The notes below the pieces were generated by a model. It ran no database searches and was not told the origin of the DNA. It saw only the letters and a program-made list of their open reading frames with translations. Below are positions 24,873 through 33,739 of a DNA stretch of 64,000 nucleotides, piece by piece. The stretch's first letter is position 1, and the number at the start of each line of letters is the position of its first letter. The stretch spans positions 1 to 64,000 of the forward strand of contig NZ_CAKMTJ010000006.1 of assembly GCF_928392795.1 (NCBI RefSeq), read 5' to 3'. A program made the position numbers and the translations under genes. Origin of the DNA: Rothia nasimurium. Lineage in GTDB: Bacteria; Actinomycetota; Actinomycetes; Actinomycetales; Micrococcaceae.

Positions 24873-25878
24873 GTACTACCGCTCCCGCATCCTCACCCTC
24901 ATTCTGAGCACCGTCACCCTGCTGATCCTGGGGTCGTTCTTCTTCTGGTACGACCACTACACCGTCACCCGCGCCCCCCACTGGGCTATCCTGCTGAGTC
25001 TCTACGCGCTAGCGGCACTGCCGGTATTCCTACCCACCAAGCGCCTGGCTCTGCCCGACGTCATGATGCCCATCATCATGGTGCTGGGGCTTAACTCGGT
25101 TGATACTACGCTGAGCGCTATCAGCCACTCGATTACCTTCTCCAATCTCTCCTGGCCCCTCATGGCTTACACCCTGCTGGCTGCGGGGCTGGTCTTGCGC
25201 CGCCATACCTTCTTTGGCTGGCTCTTCTTTTGTGGCTTTGTGGTGCTGGTGCTGAGCTGGCACACCAACTATTTCGATACCCGTCTGACGCTCTCTACCG
25301 AGTTTGCTATCCCCTTCCTGCTCATGCTGGTGAGCATGATTGTGCCTAAGCAAATTGAGCAGGCGGTCTCTAAGACCAGGCAGGCCCGCGGTATGCGCAT
25401 TATCGCGGACGCCGGGCGCGCTGAAGAGACCGATATGGGCGCTATCGCTACCCAGCGTGTGCAGGAGGTCCGCGCCCTGACCGAGGATATGCTGCACCGC
25501 ATCGCCTATAACGAGTCACCGGTGACCCGCGCCGAGATGGACGAATTCCGCTTCACCGAGGCGCAGCTGCGCGATACGATTCGCGGTCGCTACATCGTGA
25601 ATAAGGAGATTCTGGACGCCGCCTGGCTGGCCCGCCAGCGCGGGGTCAAGGTCGATATTCTGGACGAGCGCGGCTCGGCCCTACCCTCCCGCGTATCGCT
25701 GGCGCTTACCCAGTGTGCGGTTGATCTTTTTGATAACGCGTCAGGCGGTACTATCACGGTGCGTGCCTTCCCCGCTGACGATCAGACCGCTGTCATGCTG
25801 GTGCACGATGGCAATTCAGAGGACGAAGAACCTAGTGCCATTGAGATTTCTCAGACCGGCGTGGTGGAACGTTTCTAG
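24862..25878 (+). CDS. Membrane protein with degenerate kinase-like C-terminus, partner of the sensor kinase
   Basis: The 338-residue product has about six membrane helices (residues 8-165), then a coiled region with VQEVRALTEDMLHRIAYNESP and a C-terminal domain resembling a histidine-kinase ATPase fold (LALTQCAVDLFDNASGGTITV) with the usual G-boxes missing. The phospho-acceptor motif is not obvious. It overlaps the kinase gene by 11 bp, so translation is coupled. It may be a kinase modulator or a heterodimer partner. It could also still bind ATP; I see no strong evidence either way. Confidence 0.6.
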   Translation: MLAKYYRSRILTLILSTVTLLILGSFFFWYDHYTVTRAPHWAILLSLYALAALPVFLPTKRLALPDVMMPIIMVLGLNSVDTTLSAISHSITFSNLSWPLMAYTLLAAGLVLRRHTFFGWLFFCGFVVLVLSWHTNYFDTRLTLSTEFAIPFLLMLVSMIVPKQIEQAVSKTRQARGMRIIADAGRAEETDMGAIATQRVQEVRALTEDMLHRIAYNESPVTRAEMDEFRFTEAQLRDTIRGRYIVNKEILDAAWLARQRGVKVDILDERGSALPSRVSLALTQCAVDLFDNASGGTITVRAFPADDQTAVMLVHDGNSEDEEPSAIEISQTGVVERF

Positions 25879-26230
25879 AGCTTATTTAGTCTGGGCACCC
25901 TATCTATGGTGGGGCAGTCTTGTGGGCATTTTGAGGGAAGCGGTTAGCCTCCTACCCACGGTGTAGGCGCTAGTGTCGCCCTATATGAGGACATACAGAC
26001 CGAGCCACCCTCGACTAAGATTTACAGTAACTTGAGTGTTTCTTGCACTGAGTCGGGGGACTCAGTGTTCTGGCGACGTTGGGGGACTGACCCAGAGATT
26101 ATCGACAGGAGCACCTCAAGGGCATAAGGTAACCTACGAGACCTGAACTTATGTGGGCTCAGTGCCCATAGATTCGGATTTCTTGGGGGAGATAATTCGG
26201 ATTATGCTCCAGGTTTCGTACCTTGGCGTT

Positions 26231-26264
26231 GTGAGGCTCCCGCCCTAACCGGCGGGAGCCTCAC
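26231..26264 (+). terminator. Strong GC hairpin, possible terminator
   Basis: A 14-bp perfect stem with a 6-nt loop (CTAACC) is followed by TCTGTT and not a clean U run. It could end the plus-strand signalling operon or a small RNA. Confidence 0.5.
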
Positions 26265-26341
26265 TCTGTTCACACTCGTTCCGTTGGTTTTTAGCCATCA
26301 GGTTGAACTTTCGACGGAGCCAGCGAGGTTACCGTGTGCTG

Positions 26342-26376
26342 CAAGGCCCGGGCGCTCTTTGAGTGCCCGGGCCTTG
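26342..26376 (+). terminator. Terminator between convergent units
   Basis: CAAGGCCCGGGC pairs with GCCCGGGCCTTG around an 11-nt loop and is followed by TGCTTTTCT on the plus strand. It lies 15 bp beyond the E2 gene stop codon on the opposite strand and may act in both directions. Confidence 0.7.
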
Positions 26377-26390
26377 TGCTTTTCTACCCT

Positions 26391-27929
26391 TTACATATCG
26401 AGGAGGAGCGCGGGTTCCTCAAGGATTGAGGCGACGTCTGCCAGGAACTTAGCCGACAGATCGCCGTCGAGGACGCGGTGGTCAAAGGACCCGCCTAAGG
26501 TGGTAACCCAGCGGGGGATCACTTCACCGTCTACGACCCAGGGCTTCTGCTTGATGGTGCCGAAGGCAATGATGGCAGCCTCACCGGGGTTGATAATCGG
26601 GGTTCCGGTATCAATGCCCAGAGAACCGATGTTGGTGATGGTCATGGTGCCCTGCTGCATTTCGGCGGGCTGGGTTTTGCCTTCGCGGGCCCGGGTGGTC
26701 AGGTCGTTGAGAGCGAGCGCCAGCTCCCGCAGGTTCATGGTCTGGGCATCCTTGATGTTGGGGACCATCAGGCCGCGCGGGGTGGCTGCGGCTATTCCGA
26801 GGTTCATGAAGTGCTTAATCTGAATCTCGGAGTCAGTCCATGTGGCGTTGACCTGCGGGGTGCGGGCGGTTGCCCAGATGACGGCCTTGGCCAGGATCAG
26901 TAGCGGGGTTACTTTGACTCCCTCGAACTGGGGGGATTTCTTGAGGCGCTTGACAAACTCCATGGTGCGGGTGGCGTCTACATCGACGAAGATCGAGACG
27001 TGGGGGGCCTTGAAGGCTGATTCAACCATGGCTTTGGCGGTAGCCTTGCGGACGCCCTTGACCTTGATACGTTCGATGCGGTCGCCGCCAACACCTGCCG
27101 GGATCCAGAAGCTCTTGGGGTCGGTGGTGTCGGTGACGTTGGCCTGTTCGCTGAGGCTCAGGTGGGCTGCATAGTTGAGCAGGTCGCGTTTGGTGACCTG
27201 CCCCTGATCGCCGGTGGGGGTGACCTGGGCTAGGTCGATTCCCATGTCTTGGGCTGCTTTACGCACGGGGGGCTTAGCGAGGGGCTGGCGGCGGGGTACC
27301 TCGCTGGTGCCGGTTTCTACGGGTAGCTCGTGGCTTCCCAGGCGGCGGAGCACTCCCTTGCCGCCTTCGCCCAGGAGCTTGCCTGCGCGGGCGGGCAGGC
27401 CGGTCAGTAGCTGACGGCGGCTGTCGGTGGTCAGTGGTGCTGCTGCAGGTACCGGAGCGGACGCGTTTGCCCCAGCGCTTGCCGCAGGCTGGGGGACGGC
27501 GGCGGGCTGGGTAGCAACCGGGTGGGTAGCGGCTGTCTTCTTACGGGCCCGGCGCTTGACGGGGTCGGCCTTGGGGCCTGAGCCTACCAGGGCGTTGCCG
27601 CCGCCCTGCTCCCCTGCCGGTGCGGCAGACTGCTGGGGGGCGGCGTCCGGACGCTCTGCCGCAGGCCTACTCCCCCCGCCAGCTTCGGCGCCTTCCCCGG
27701 CGATAGCGATGATGGGGGTGCCGACCTCTACCGTCTCGCCCTCGGCAACCAGCAGCTCCTGCACGGTGCCCTCGTAGGGGGAGGGTAGCTCGACCACTGA
27801 CTTGGCAGTCTCGATTTCAACAAGTACGTCGTTGATCTCGACGGTGTCGCCGGAGGCTACCTTCCAGCTGAGGATTTCTGCCTCGGTGAGGCCTTCGCCC
27901 ACATCGGGCAGGTTAAAGATCTGTGACAT
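26391..27929 (-). CDS. 2-oxoacid dehydrogenase E2 component (dihydrolipoamide acyltransferase)
   Basis: The 512-residue protein starts at ATG 27929 ([20 protein letters not shown]). One lipoyl domain (residues 1-78) carries the lipoate Lys43 in [12 protein letters not shown] long Ala/Pro linker follows, then the peripheral subunit-binding domain ([17 protein letters not shown] near 265-281), and the catalytic domain with the active-site motif [10 protein letters not shown] near the C-terminus. It passes the acyl group from E1 to CoA. It is the third gene after E1 alpha and E1 beta. Branched-chain oxoacids are the likelier substrates for this E1a/E1b type, but pyruvate is possible. No E3 gene is adjacent. 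Confidence 0.9.
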   Translation of the reverse strand: MSQIFNLPDVGEGLTEAEILSWKVASGDTVEINDVLVEIETAKSVVELPSPYEGTVQELLVAEGETVEVGTPIIAIAGEGAEAGGGSRPAAERPDAAPQQSAAPAGEQGGGNALVGSGPKADPVKRRARKKTAATHPVATQPAAVPQPAASAGANASAPVPAAAPLTTDSRRQLLTGLPARAGKLLGEGGKGVLRRLGSHELPVETGTSEVPRRQPLAKPPVRKAAQDMGIDLAQVTPTGDQGQVTKRDLLNYAAHLSLSEQANVTDTTDPKSFWIPAGVGGDRIERIKVKGVRKATAKAMVESAFKAPHVSIFVDVDATRTMEFVKRLKKSPQFEGVKVTPLLILAKAVIWATARTPQVNATWTDSEIQIKHFMNLGIAAATPRGLMVPNIKDAQTMNLRELALALNDLTTRAREGKTQPAEMQQGTMTITNIGSLGIDTGTPIINPGEAAIIAFGTIKQKPWVVDGEVIPRWVTTLGGSFDHRVLDGDLSAKFLADVASILEEPALLLDM

Positions 27930-27946
27930 GGTGTGCCTTTCGGGCT

Positions 27947-28948
27947 TTAGTAGGCCAGGGAACGGTCGACGGCTTCGAGCAGGCGGTCTATGCCGGGCAC
28001 GTACTCTTCTTCGACGCGGGAGACCGGGTAGGGCATGTGGTAGCCGCCCACGCGGATCACGGGGGCCTCGAGGTGGTAGAAGCAGCACTCGGTGATGGCG
28101 GCTGCGATGTCTGAGCCGATACCGCCGAAAGTGGGGGCCTCGTGGGCCACGACCAGGCGCCCGGTTTTTTGTACCGAAGCCTCAATAGTGGGGATATCAA
28201 GCGGTGAGAGGGAGCGCAGGTCGATGACCTCGATGGAGTGGCCGTCCTCAACCGCGGCCTGGGCGGCAGCCAGAGCCACCGGAACCAACGGACCATAGGT
28301 GGCAATGGTGAGGTCGTCGCCCTCTCGCACCACCTGGGCGGTAAAGGGGTCGAAGTCGGTATCTGCGAAGTTGACCTCGCCCTTCATCCAGTAGCGGCGC
28401 TTGGGCTCGAAGTAGATGACCGGGTCGGGGTGGGCGATGGCTTTGCGGAGCATCCAGTAGGCGTCGTGGGGGGACGAGGGAGTCACCACGCGCAGGCCCG
28501 GGGTGTGGGTGAAGAGGGCCTCGGGGGACTCTGAGTGATGCTCTACCGAGCCAATCATGCCGCCGTAAGGGATACGGACGGTAACGGGCACCTCGTACTG
28601 GCCGTGGGTGCGGCCGTGCATTTTTGCCAGCTGCGAGGTGATCTGGTTGAAGCCGGGGAAGACGAAACCGTCGAACTGAATTTCGGGTACGGGCCGGTAG
28701 CCACGCAGGGCCATGCCGATGGAGGTACCGATAATGCCGGATTCGCCCAGGGGGGTGTCCATGACGCGGGTGGGGCCAAAGGTCTTTTGCAGGCCGTCGG
28801 TTACGCGGTAGACACCGCCGAGTTTGCCGATGTCTTCGCCCAGGGCCAGAACCTTGCGGTTGGCGGTCATTTCATCGTGTAGAGCGCGGGTAATAGCCTT
28901 AGCCAGGGTTAGGGTTTCGGTGCCCTGCTGAGGGGTCTGGTCTGACAT
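27947..28948 (-). CDS. 2-oxoacid dehydrogenase E1 beta subunit
   Basis: The 333-residue product matches BkdB/PdhB. Motifs: [21 protein letters not shown] near the N-terminus, [15 protein letters not shown] [18 protein letters not shown] (about residues 76-93), the conserved [18 protein letters not shown] (about 127-144) and a C-terminal [17 protein letters not shown]. With E1 alpha it forms the thiamine diphosphate heterotetramer. It lies three bases after the E1 alpha stop codon and 17 bp before the E2 start. Confidence 0.92.
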   Translation of the reverse strand: MSDQTPQQGTETLTLAKAITRALHDEMTANRKVLALGEDIGKLGGVYRVTDGLQKTFGPTRVMDTPLGESGIIGTSIGMALRGYRPVPEIQFDGFVFPGFNQITSQLAKMHGRTHGQYEVPVTVRIPYGGMIGSVEHHSESPEALFTHTPGLRVVTPSSPHDAYWMLRKAIAHPDPVIYFEPKRRYWMKGEVNFADTDFDPFTAQVVREGDDLTIATYGPLVPVALAAAQAAVEDGHSIEVIDLRSLSPLDIPTIEASVQKTGRLVVAHEAPTFGGIGSDIAAAITECCFYHLEAPVIRVGGYHMPYPVSRVEEEYVPGIDRLLEAVDRSLAY

Positions 28949-28951
28949 GGT

Positions 28952-30127
28952 TTAGTCCTCCTCGAAGCCGTCGTTGTAGGCGCGGTAGAAGGCGCGGTCG
29001 TCCTCAACCTGCTGGTGGGGGGCCGCGTAGGCGCGGTCCAGGTAGGTTTCGAAGGTGTCGGGTTCACTGGAAAGAACGTAGGAGCGGACGCCCTTCACCT
29101 GCTCTTTGGTGTAGGCGGTGACCTCGTCAAAGAAGGCGTCATCGGCATGGCCTGTTGAGCGCAGGTAGGCTTCGAGACGCACCATGGGGTCGAGCGGCTC
29201 GTAGGTGGCGCCGTGGTCTTCGGGGCGGTACTTGGTGGGGTCGTCGGCCGTGGTGTGGGGGCCGAGCCGGTAGGTTTCTGCCTCAATCAGCACGGGCCCC
29301 TCCCCCGCCCTGATTTTGTCCATAGCGTAGCGGGTGGCGGCGTAGACGGCTAGCACGTCGTTGCCGTCCACGCGCAGGCCCTCGAAGCCGTAACCGGCGG
29401 CTCGGGTTGAGATGGGCACGCGGGACTGCACGCTAAAGGGCACAGAGATGGCCCAGTGGTTATTTTGCACAAAGAAAAGGACGGGCGCGTTGTAGCTGGC
29501 CGCAAAGACCATGGACTCGTGCACGTCGCCCTCGGTGGTGGAACCATCGCCGAAGTAGACCGCTACGGCCGGTTTCTCGGGGTCCTGGGTAGGGTCGGTA
29601 GCCTGCCCCTGGCCGGTTTGGGCTTCACCCGTTTCAGCCCGGATCTCAGCATCGAGGTTCAGCCCCATGGCGTAGCCAGTGGCGTGGAGCACCTGGGCGG
29701 CCAGCACCAGGGTGTAGGAGTGCACGTTGTGTTTTTTAGCGTCCCAGCCCAGGGTGCCTGAGCCCCGGAAGAGGGGGGTGATTTCTTCGGGGGTGATACC
29801 GCGTTCAAGGAGCACCCCGTGGTCGCGGTAGGAGGGGAAGATGTAGTCGTTGGCGGCAAGGGCCCGGGCGGACGCCACCTGGGCAGCTTCCTGCCCGCGG
29901 GAGGGAACCCAGAGGGCCAGCTGCCCCTGGCGCTGCAGGGAGGTCATTTCGTCGCAGAAGCGGCGGGTCAGGGCCATGGTGCGGTACATGTCTTTGAGGT
30001 CTTCGCCGGTGAGTTCGTCGGCGTAGGCTGAGAAGCTGGTGTGGGAGGTGGTCTCACCCGCTTCGTTCATGAGCTGGATACGCTCTGGTATTCCCCAGGG
30101 GTTACCTGGGGTTTGTGTCTGTGACAT
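28952..30127 (-). CDS. 2-oxoacid dehydrogenase E1 alpha subunit
   Basis: The 391-residue product decarboxylates 2-oxoacids with thiamine diphosphate. The cofactor motif GDGSTTEGDVHE followed by NAPVLFFVQNNHWAIS (about residues 195-235) is intact. An active-site His lies in FPSYRDHGVLL, and the regulatory loop region THTTADDPTKYR-like HTTADDPTKYRPEDH is present. It is the first gene of the E1a-E1b-E2 operon, so its promoter should lie in the A/T-rich 30128-30238 region. Family placement is with branched-chain/pyruvate dehydrogenases of actinobacteria. Confidence 0.92.
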   Translation of the reverse strand: MSQTQTPGNPWGIPERIQLMNEAGETTSHTSFSAYADELTGEDLKDMYRTMALTRRFCDEMTSLQRQGQLALWVPSRGQEAAQVASARALAANDYIFPSYRDHGVLLERGITPEEITPLFRGSGTLGWDAKKHNVHSYTLVLAAQVLHATGYAMGLNLDAEIRAETGEAQTGQGQATDPTQDPEKPAVAVYFGDGSTTEGDVHESMVFAASYNAPVLFFVQNNHWAISVPFSVQSRVPISTRAAGYGFEGLRVDGNDVLAVYAATRYAMDKIRAGEGPVLIEAETYRLGPHTTADDPTKYRPEDHGATYEPLDPMVRLEAYLRSTGHADDAFFDEVTAYTKEQVKGVRSYVLSSEPDTFETYLDRAYAAPHQQVEDDRAFYRAYNDGFEED

Positions 30128-30272
30128 GGGGTCTCCGGTCTTGCTCTGTTACTACCTTTTCTTAACCCTACGCCTGCCGGTGGACAGAGAGGGTCCATTT
30201 TTAGAATTTTGAGGGATTAATTGCAAATAAGTTGAGGTAGGCGGGCGGTCAGATGGCCCCGTCCGCCTGCCC
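30128..30272 (-). promoter_or_regulatory. Intergenic region: E1 alpha promoter and hairpin at the hisC end
   Basis: The 144-bp gap is A/T-rich in its middle (TTTTTAGAATTTTGAGGG near 30198), suiting a promoter for the oxoacid dehydrogenase operon. A hairpin at about 30239-30272 (GGCGGGCGG with a CCGCCTGCC arm) lies at the hisC stop codon and is a likely terminator without a clear U run. Confidence 0.4.
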
Positions 30273-31408
30273 TAGAGGGGCTTGGTGGTGCGTTCTTCGA
30301 ACTCTGCTGCGATGGCGAGCAGGCGGGCGTTGGCCTCGTCCTCGCCAATACTCACGCGCACGCCCTCGCCGGCGAAAGCGCGCACGGACAGGGCGTTGGC
30401 TTCAGCCAGGGCAGCGAAGGCTGCCGAGTGCTCACCCAGGGGGAGCCAGACGAAATTGGCCCGGGTTTCGGGTACCCAGTAGCCCAGCTCCTGGAGGCCG
30501 GCGACGACCTTTTCGCGCTCAGCGACCAGGTGCTCCACTCGCTCCATAACCTCGTCGTTGTGATCGAGGGAGGCCACGGCGGCCTTTTCAGCCAGGGCGC
30601 TGACCGCAAAGGGGGTGGCTCCCACGCGCAGGTGGGCGGTGACCTCGGGGTGGGTGATGGAGTAGCCCACGCGCAGGCCAGCCAGGCCCTGAGCCTTGGA
30701 GAAAGTGCGCAAAATAGCGACGTTGGGGTAGTCGGGGTAGACGTCCAGGCCATTGACGGGAGGCTCTTGCCCTTCAGGAATCTCGGAGGCCGCGCAGAAC
30801 TCGAAGTAGGCCTCGTCAATCACCACGAGCACGTCACTGGGCACCTTGGCCAGGAAGTTGCGCACCTGTGACTCGGTGACGGCCGGGCCGGTGGGGTTAT
30901 TGGGGGTACAGATAAGGATGACGCGGGTCTTGTCGGTCACGGCAGCGGCCATGGCGTCCAGGTCGTGGGCACCGTTGGGCAGGTTGGGTACCTGCACGCT
31001 CTTAGCACCGGCCAGGCCAACGCAGATAGGGTAGGCCTCAAAGGAACGCCAGGCGTAGATAACTTCGTCCTGCACACCGTCGGCGTGGGTACCTGCAAAG
31101 GTGGTCAGAATCTGGGTCAGGGCACCTAGGCTTCCTGCACCGGTAACGATATCCTCGGGGTCAACCTCCAGGTGCTCCCCCAGGGCAGTGCGCAGGGCAG
31201 TGGAGAGCGGGTCGGGGTAGCGGTGGACGGTATCAAACTCAGCCAGAATCTGAGCGACCGAGGCCACCGGCCCGAAGGGGTTCTCGTTGGATGAGAGCTT
31301 GTACTGAGTAAGCCCCTCAACCGGTGCCGGGGGTTTACCTGCGGCGTACTTGGGGAGCTGATTGAAAACCGGGCGGGGGTGCAGCCCGGAGCGCTGTGAA
31401 CTTGTCAT
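30272..31408 (-). CDS. hisC: Histidinol-phosphate/aromatic aminotransferase
   Basis: The 378-residue fold-type I PLP enzyme starts at ATG 31408 (MTSSQRSGLHPRPVFNQLPK); a longer open frame reads back through the tRNA-Thr gene and is rejected. Motifs: KLSSNENPFGP (N-terminal substrate arm), GAGSLGALTQIL, ICTPNNPTGPAV, VIDEAYFEFC and the PLP Lys in LRTFSKAQGLAGLRVGY. The group includes HisC and the actinobacterial phenylalanine aminotransferase Pat, and I cannot separate them. It is a single-gene unit. Confidence 0.85.
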   Translation of the reverse strand: MTSSQRSGLHPRPVFNQLPKYAAGKPPAPVEGLTQYKLSSNENPFGPVASVAQILAEFDTVHRYPDPLSTALRTALGEHLEVDPEDIVTGAGSLGALTQILTTFAGTHADGVQDEVIYAWRSFEAYPICVGLAGAKSVQVPNLPNGAHDLDAMAAAVTDKTRVILICTPNNPTGPAVTESQVRNFLAKVPSDVLVVIDEAYFEFCAASEIPEGQEPPVNGLDVYPDYPNVAILRTFSKAQGLAGLRVGYSITHPEVTAHLRVGATPFAVSALAEKAAVASLDHNDEVMERVEHLVAEREKVVAGLQELGYWVPETRANFVWLPLGEHSAAFAALAEANALSVRAFAGEGVRVSIGEDEANARLLAIAAEFEERTTKPL

Positions 31409-31553
31409 GCCATCCATTCTAGTGTCGCAGGCCACAAAATCTAGGGTTGGGGGTACCGCTCTTTTGGTCAGCAGCGCCCGCAACCGGTGGTTGCAGCCCT
31501 CTCTTTCTGGTAAAGTTTTCTTTCGTTCGCCCCCGATAAAGGGGTGGGAGCAT

Positions 31554-31628
31554 GCCTCCATAGCTCAGGGGTAGAGCATTTCCCTCGTAAAGAAAAGGTC
31601 GTCGGTTCAAATCCGACTGGGGGCTCCA
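31554..31628 (+). tRNA. tRNA-Thr (anticodon CGT)
   Basis: A complete cloverleaf: the acceptor arm GCCTCCA pairs with TGGGGGC, the D arm is GCTC/GAGC, the anticodon loop is CTCGTAA, the T arm is GTCGG/CCGAC with TTCAAAT, and CCA is encoded. The anticodon stem has one mismatch (31-39). It reads ACG codons. Confidence 0.93.
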
Positions 31629-31636
31629 TCAGTAAA

Positions 31637-31683
31637 AATCTCGCGGCCCGCACCGGTTCAGGTGCGGGCCGCGAGATTTTTTG
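31637..31683 (+). terminator. Terminator of the tRNA-Thr gene
   Basis: A near-perfect 18-bp stem (AATCTCGCGGCCCGCACC with its complement) and a GGTTCA loop are followed by a T run. This is one of the clearest intrinsic terminators in the window. Confidence 0.95.
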
Positions 31684-31751
31684 TTGTCTATAGACCGCCC
31701 GTGCGGACGCGTCCGCCCGCTTCCGGCGACACCCGAGCCTGCGCGGGTGGG

Positions 31752-31988
31752 CTAGTCGTTGTCCATGTGGTTTTCGGCCCCGTAGCCAATTAGATAGGCC
31801 CAAATCCAGGCGGTGATAACCGCCAAGAAAGGTACCACCAGCAGGTGGGTGTCGTTGGCAAAGAGCCAGCGGTAGAAACCCCAGAGGGCCAGTGAGGGCA
31901 CGAGGAGCAGGGCAAAGAGCAGCAGGAACCCGCGGGAGAAGCCGCCGCTGGGCGTCCTGCGCGTTTGAAAACCAAGATATTTCTTCAC
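31752..31988 (-). CDS. Small two-helix membrane protein
   Basis: The 78-residue product starts MKKYLGFQTRRTPSGGFSRG and has helices at about residues 20-42 and 47-68, ending with an acidic tail (AENHMDND). A basic N-terminus and acidic C-terminus suggest both ends are cytoplasmic. No family is recognised. It stands 35 bp before the CitE-like gene stop codon on the same strand (upstream gene of that pair is the lyase), so they may share a transcript. Confidence 0.6.
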   Translation of the reverse strand: MKKYLGFQTRRTPSGGFSRGFLLLFALLLVPSLALWGFYRWLFANDTHLLVVPFLAVITAWIWAYLIGYGAENHMDND

Positions 31989-32023
31989 GCTGCCTATCCT
32001 ACCGCTGCCACCTGGGAGTTCTT

Positions 32024-32875
32024 CTAGCTACGCCACAGGCCGTAGGTCTTAGCCAGGGACGAGACCTTGCGGGCACGGGCCAGACGGGGCAGGTAGGAGC
32101 CGTCCTTGGGCACGGAGTCGCCTTCGCTCTTCTGGAGCAGTTCGCGGGCCCATTCGATTTCATCAGCGCTGGGGGCCAGGCCCACGTTGATGGTTTCGGT
32201 CTGGCCGGGGTCGAGGGTGAGCTTGCCGGTCATACCGTGACTGGTGGTTACCGCGCAGTCTTTGAGCAGGTCGCCGCCGTGCTTGCCGACGGAGGGGCCG
32301 TCGATGGGGCCAGCCAGGCCGCCCACGCGGGAGGCCAGAACCAGCTGGGAGCGCGCATAGGCCAGGGCGATAGGGTCTGCGGAGACGCCGGTGTCGCGGC
32401 GGTAGTCGCCCACGCCGAAGGCCAGGCGGAAGGTGCCGGGGGCCTTGGCAATGCGCACCACGTTGACCATGCCCAGGGCGGTTTCGATGAGGGCAATGAC
32501 GGGGGTACCAGCAGGGAGCATCATGGCGGTGCGGGTGACGTGGTCGGGGTGCTCGGTCATGGCCAGCATGACGCCTTTGAGCCCGGTTGCCCGGTTGAGG
32601 GCTTCAAGGTCTTTGGCCCAGTGGTCGCTTTCAATGCCGTTGATACGTACCCAGGCTGAGGCGCCCTGGTTGAGCATCTCGATAGTGTGCTCGCGGGCCT
32701 CGTCCTTCTGCTCTTCGGGGCAGCCGTCCTCTAGGTCGATGATGACCGAGTCAGCTTCAGATTCTAGGGCTGCGGCGATGGTTTCTTCGCTGGCGGCGGC
32801 AGATACTAGTAACCAGGAGCGGGAGAGACGGGCGGGCAGGGAGGCTGCGCGTTCGTTGCGGTGAAAGTTAATCAC
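32024..32875 (-). CDS. HpcH/HpaI aldolase/citrate lyase family protein (CitE-like)
   Basis: The 283-residue TIM-barrel lyase has the CitE signatures SRSWLLVSAAA, SEADSVIIDLEDGCPEEQKDEAR (acidic metal-binding region, about residues 39-61), the Arg/Asn motif WVRINGIESD, ALIETALGMVN with the metal-binding Glu, and LAFGVGDYRRD with the second acidic ligand. Stand-alone CitE-like proteins (Mcl, CLYBL types) cleave malyl-CoA, citramalyl-CoA or similar; there is no citDEF partner here. The substrate is therefore open. Confidence 0.8.
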   Translation of the reverse strand: MINFHRNERAASLPARLSRSWLLVSAAASEETIAAALESEADSVIIDLEDGCPEEQKDEAREHTIEMLNQGASAWVRINGIESDHWAKDLEALNRATGLKGVMLAMTEHPDHVTRTAMMLPAGTPVIALIETALGMVNVVRIAKAPGTFRLAFGVGDYRRDTGVSADPIALAYARSQLVLASRVGGLAGPIDGPSVGKHGGDLLKDCAVTTSHGMTGKLTLDPGQTETINVGLAPSADEIEWARELLQKSEGDSVPKDGSYLPRLARARKVSSLAKTYGLWRS

Positions 32876-32961
32876 GGGTGTGTCCTTGTAAAGGTTATTT
32901 TGACCGCTTCAAGTTTACCCTGCCCGCTTGCCCCGGGGCTGGCTGTCTCTCGGAGTAAAGC

Positions 32962-33720
32962 CTAGGCTGCCGGTGAACTCTCTAGGCGGCCGTCGACCAT
33001 GTGCTCGACCCGGTCGGTGAGCTGCACCTGTTCGAGGTCGTGGGTAATCATGAGGGTTGCGGTGTTGAACTCGGCGGTGACCTTGGCCAGGAGCTCGACG
33101 ATGGCGGTGGAGCGTTCGGCATCGAGGGCGCTGGTGGGTTCGTCGGCCAGGAGTAGGGAGGGTGAGCCCATGAGGGCGCGGGCGATGTTGACGCGCTGAC
33201 GCTGGCCGCCGGAGAGCTGGTGTACGCGGCGGTTGGCGGCGTCGCCCAGTCCTACCATGTCGAGTAGGTCGGCGGCGGTGGCGCGGGCGGCTTTGAGTTC
33301 TGCTCCGCGGGCACCGCTGATGCGGGCGGTGAGTTCTAGCTGTTCGGCGGCGGTGAGGGAGGCAATGAGATTGGGCTGCTGGAAGATAATTCCGATGTCG
33401 GTGCGGCGCAGGGCCGCAAGGTCGGCGTCCCTATAGGCGGTGGTGTCGGTGCCGTTGATCAGGCGGGCCCCGGCTGTGGGGGTGATGAGCCCGGCGGCAA
33501 CCGATAGCAGGGAGGACTTACCCGAGCCAGAGGCACCGGTCAGGGCGATGAACTCGCCGCGGCTCGCGGTGAGGTTCACGTGATCTAGGGCGCGCATGGT
33601 GCGCGGGTTTCCCTTCTCGTCTACGCCGTCGGGGTAGTCCAGCACGATGTCGCGCAGTTCAAGGACGCTGGGGGCAGCTAGGGTTTCTTCGGCCAGGGGG
33701 CGGGTGAGGAGGTCAGTCAT
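32962..33720 (-). CDS. hrtA: Heme efflux ABC transporter ATPase, HrtA-like
   Basis: The 252-residue ATPase starts at ATG 33720 (MTDLLTRPLAEETL). The Walker A is GASGSGKSS, the signature is [16 protein letters not shown], the Walker B is [12 protein letters not shown], and the switch is LMITHDLEQV. It belongs to the MacB/LolD group that works with FtsX-type permeases. It lies 19 bp after an FtsX-type permease gene, and the pair is divergent from a NarL-type two-component system. This is the layout of hrtBA-chrSA in corynebacteria, which exports excess heme. The heme role is inferred from that synteny. Confidence 0.78.
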   Translation of the reverse strand: MTDLLTRPLAEETLAAPSVLELRDIVLDYPDGVDEKGNPRTMRALDHVNLTASRGEFIALTGASGSGKSSLLSVAAGLITPTAGARLINGTDTTAYRDADLAALRRTDIGIIFQQPNLIASLTAAEQLELTARISGARGAELKAARATAADLLDMVGLGDAANRRVHQLSGGQRQRVNIARALMGSPSLLLADEPTSALDAERSTAIVELLAKVTAEFNTATLMITHDLEQVQLTDRVEHMVDGRLESSPAA

Positions 33721-33739
33721 GGTGAGGCTCTTTTCTGTT

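Larger units (their letters stand above)
25879..26390. other. 512-bp gene-free region with several perfect hairpins; possible small RNA
   Basis: The flanking genes converge here and no convincing ORF is present. Structures seen: CACTGAGTC/GACTCAGTG with a GGGG loop (26046-26067); TGGGC/GCCCA near 26157-26171; a 14-bp perfect stem GTGAGGCTCCCGCC/GGCGGGAGCCTCAC (26231-26264); and a terminator at 26342-26376. Direct repeats ATTCGGAT lie near 26172 and 26197. A stable non-coding RNA ending at one of the stems is possible, as is a long 3' UTR of the signalling operon. Confidence 0.4.

Noticed and set aside
31409..31561. N-terminal extension of the HisC frame
   Set aside because: It runs across the tRNA-Thr gene and is not aminotransferase-like.
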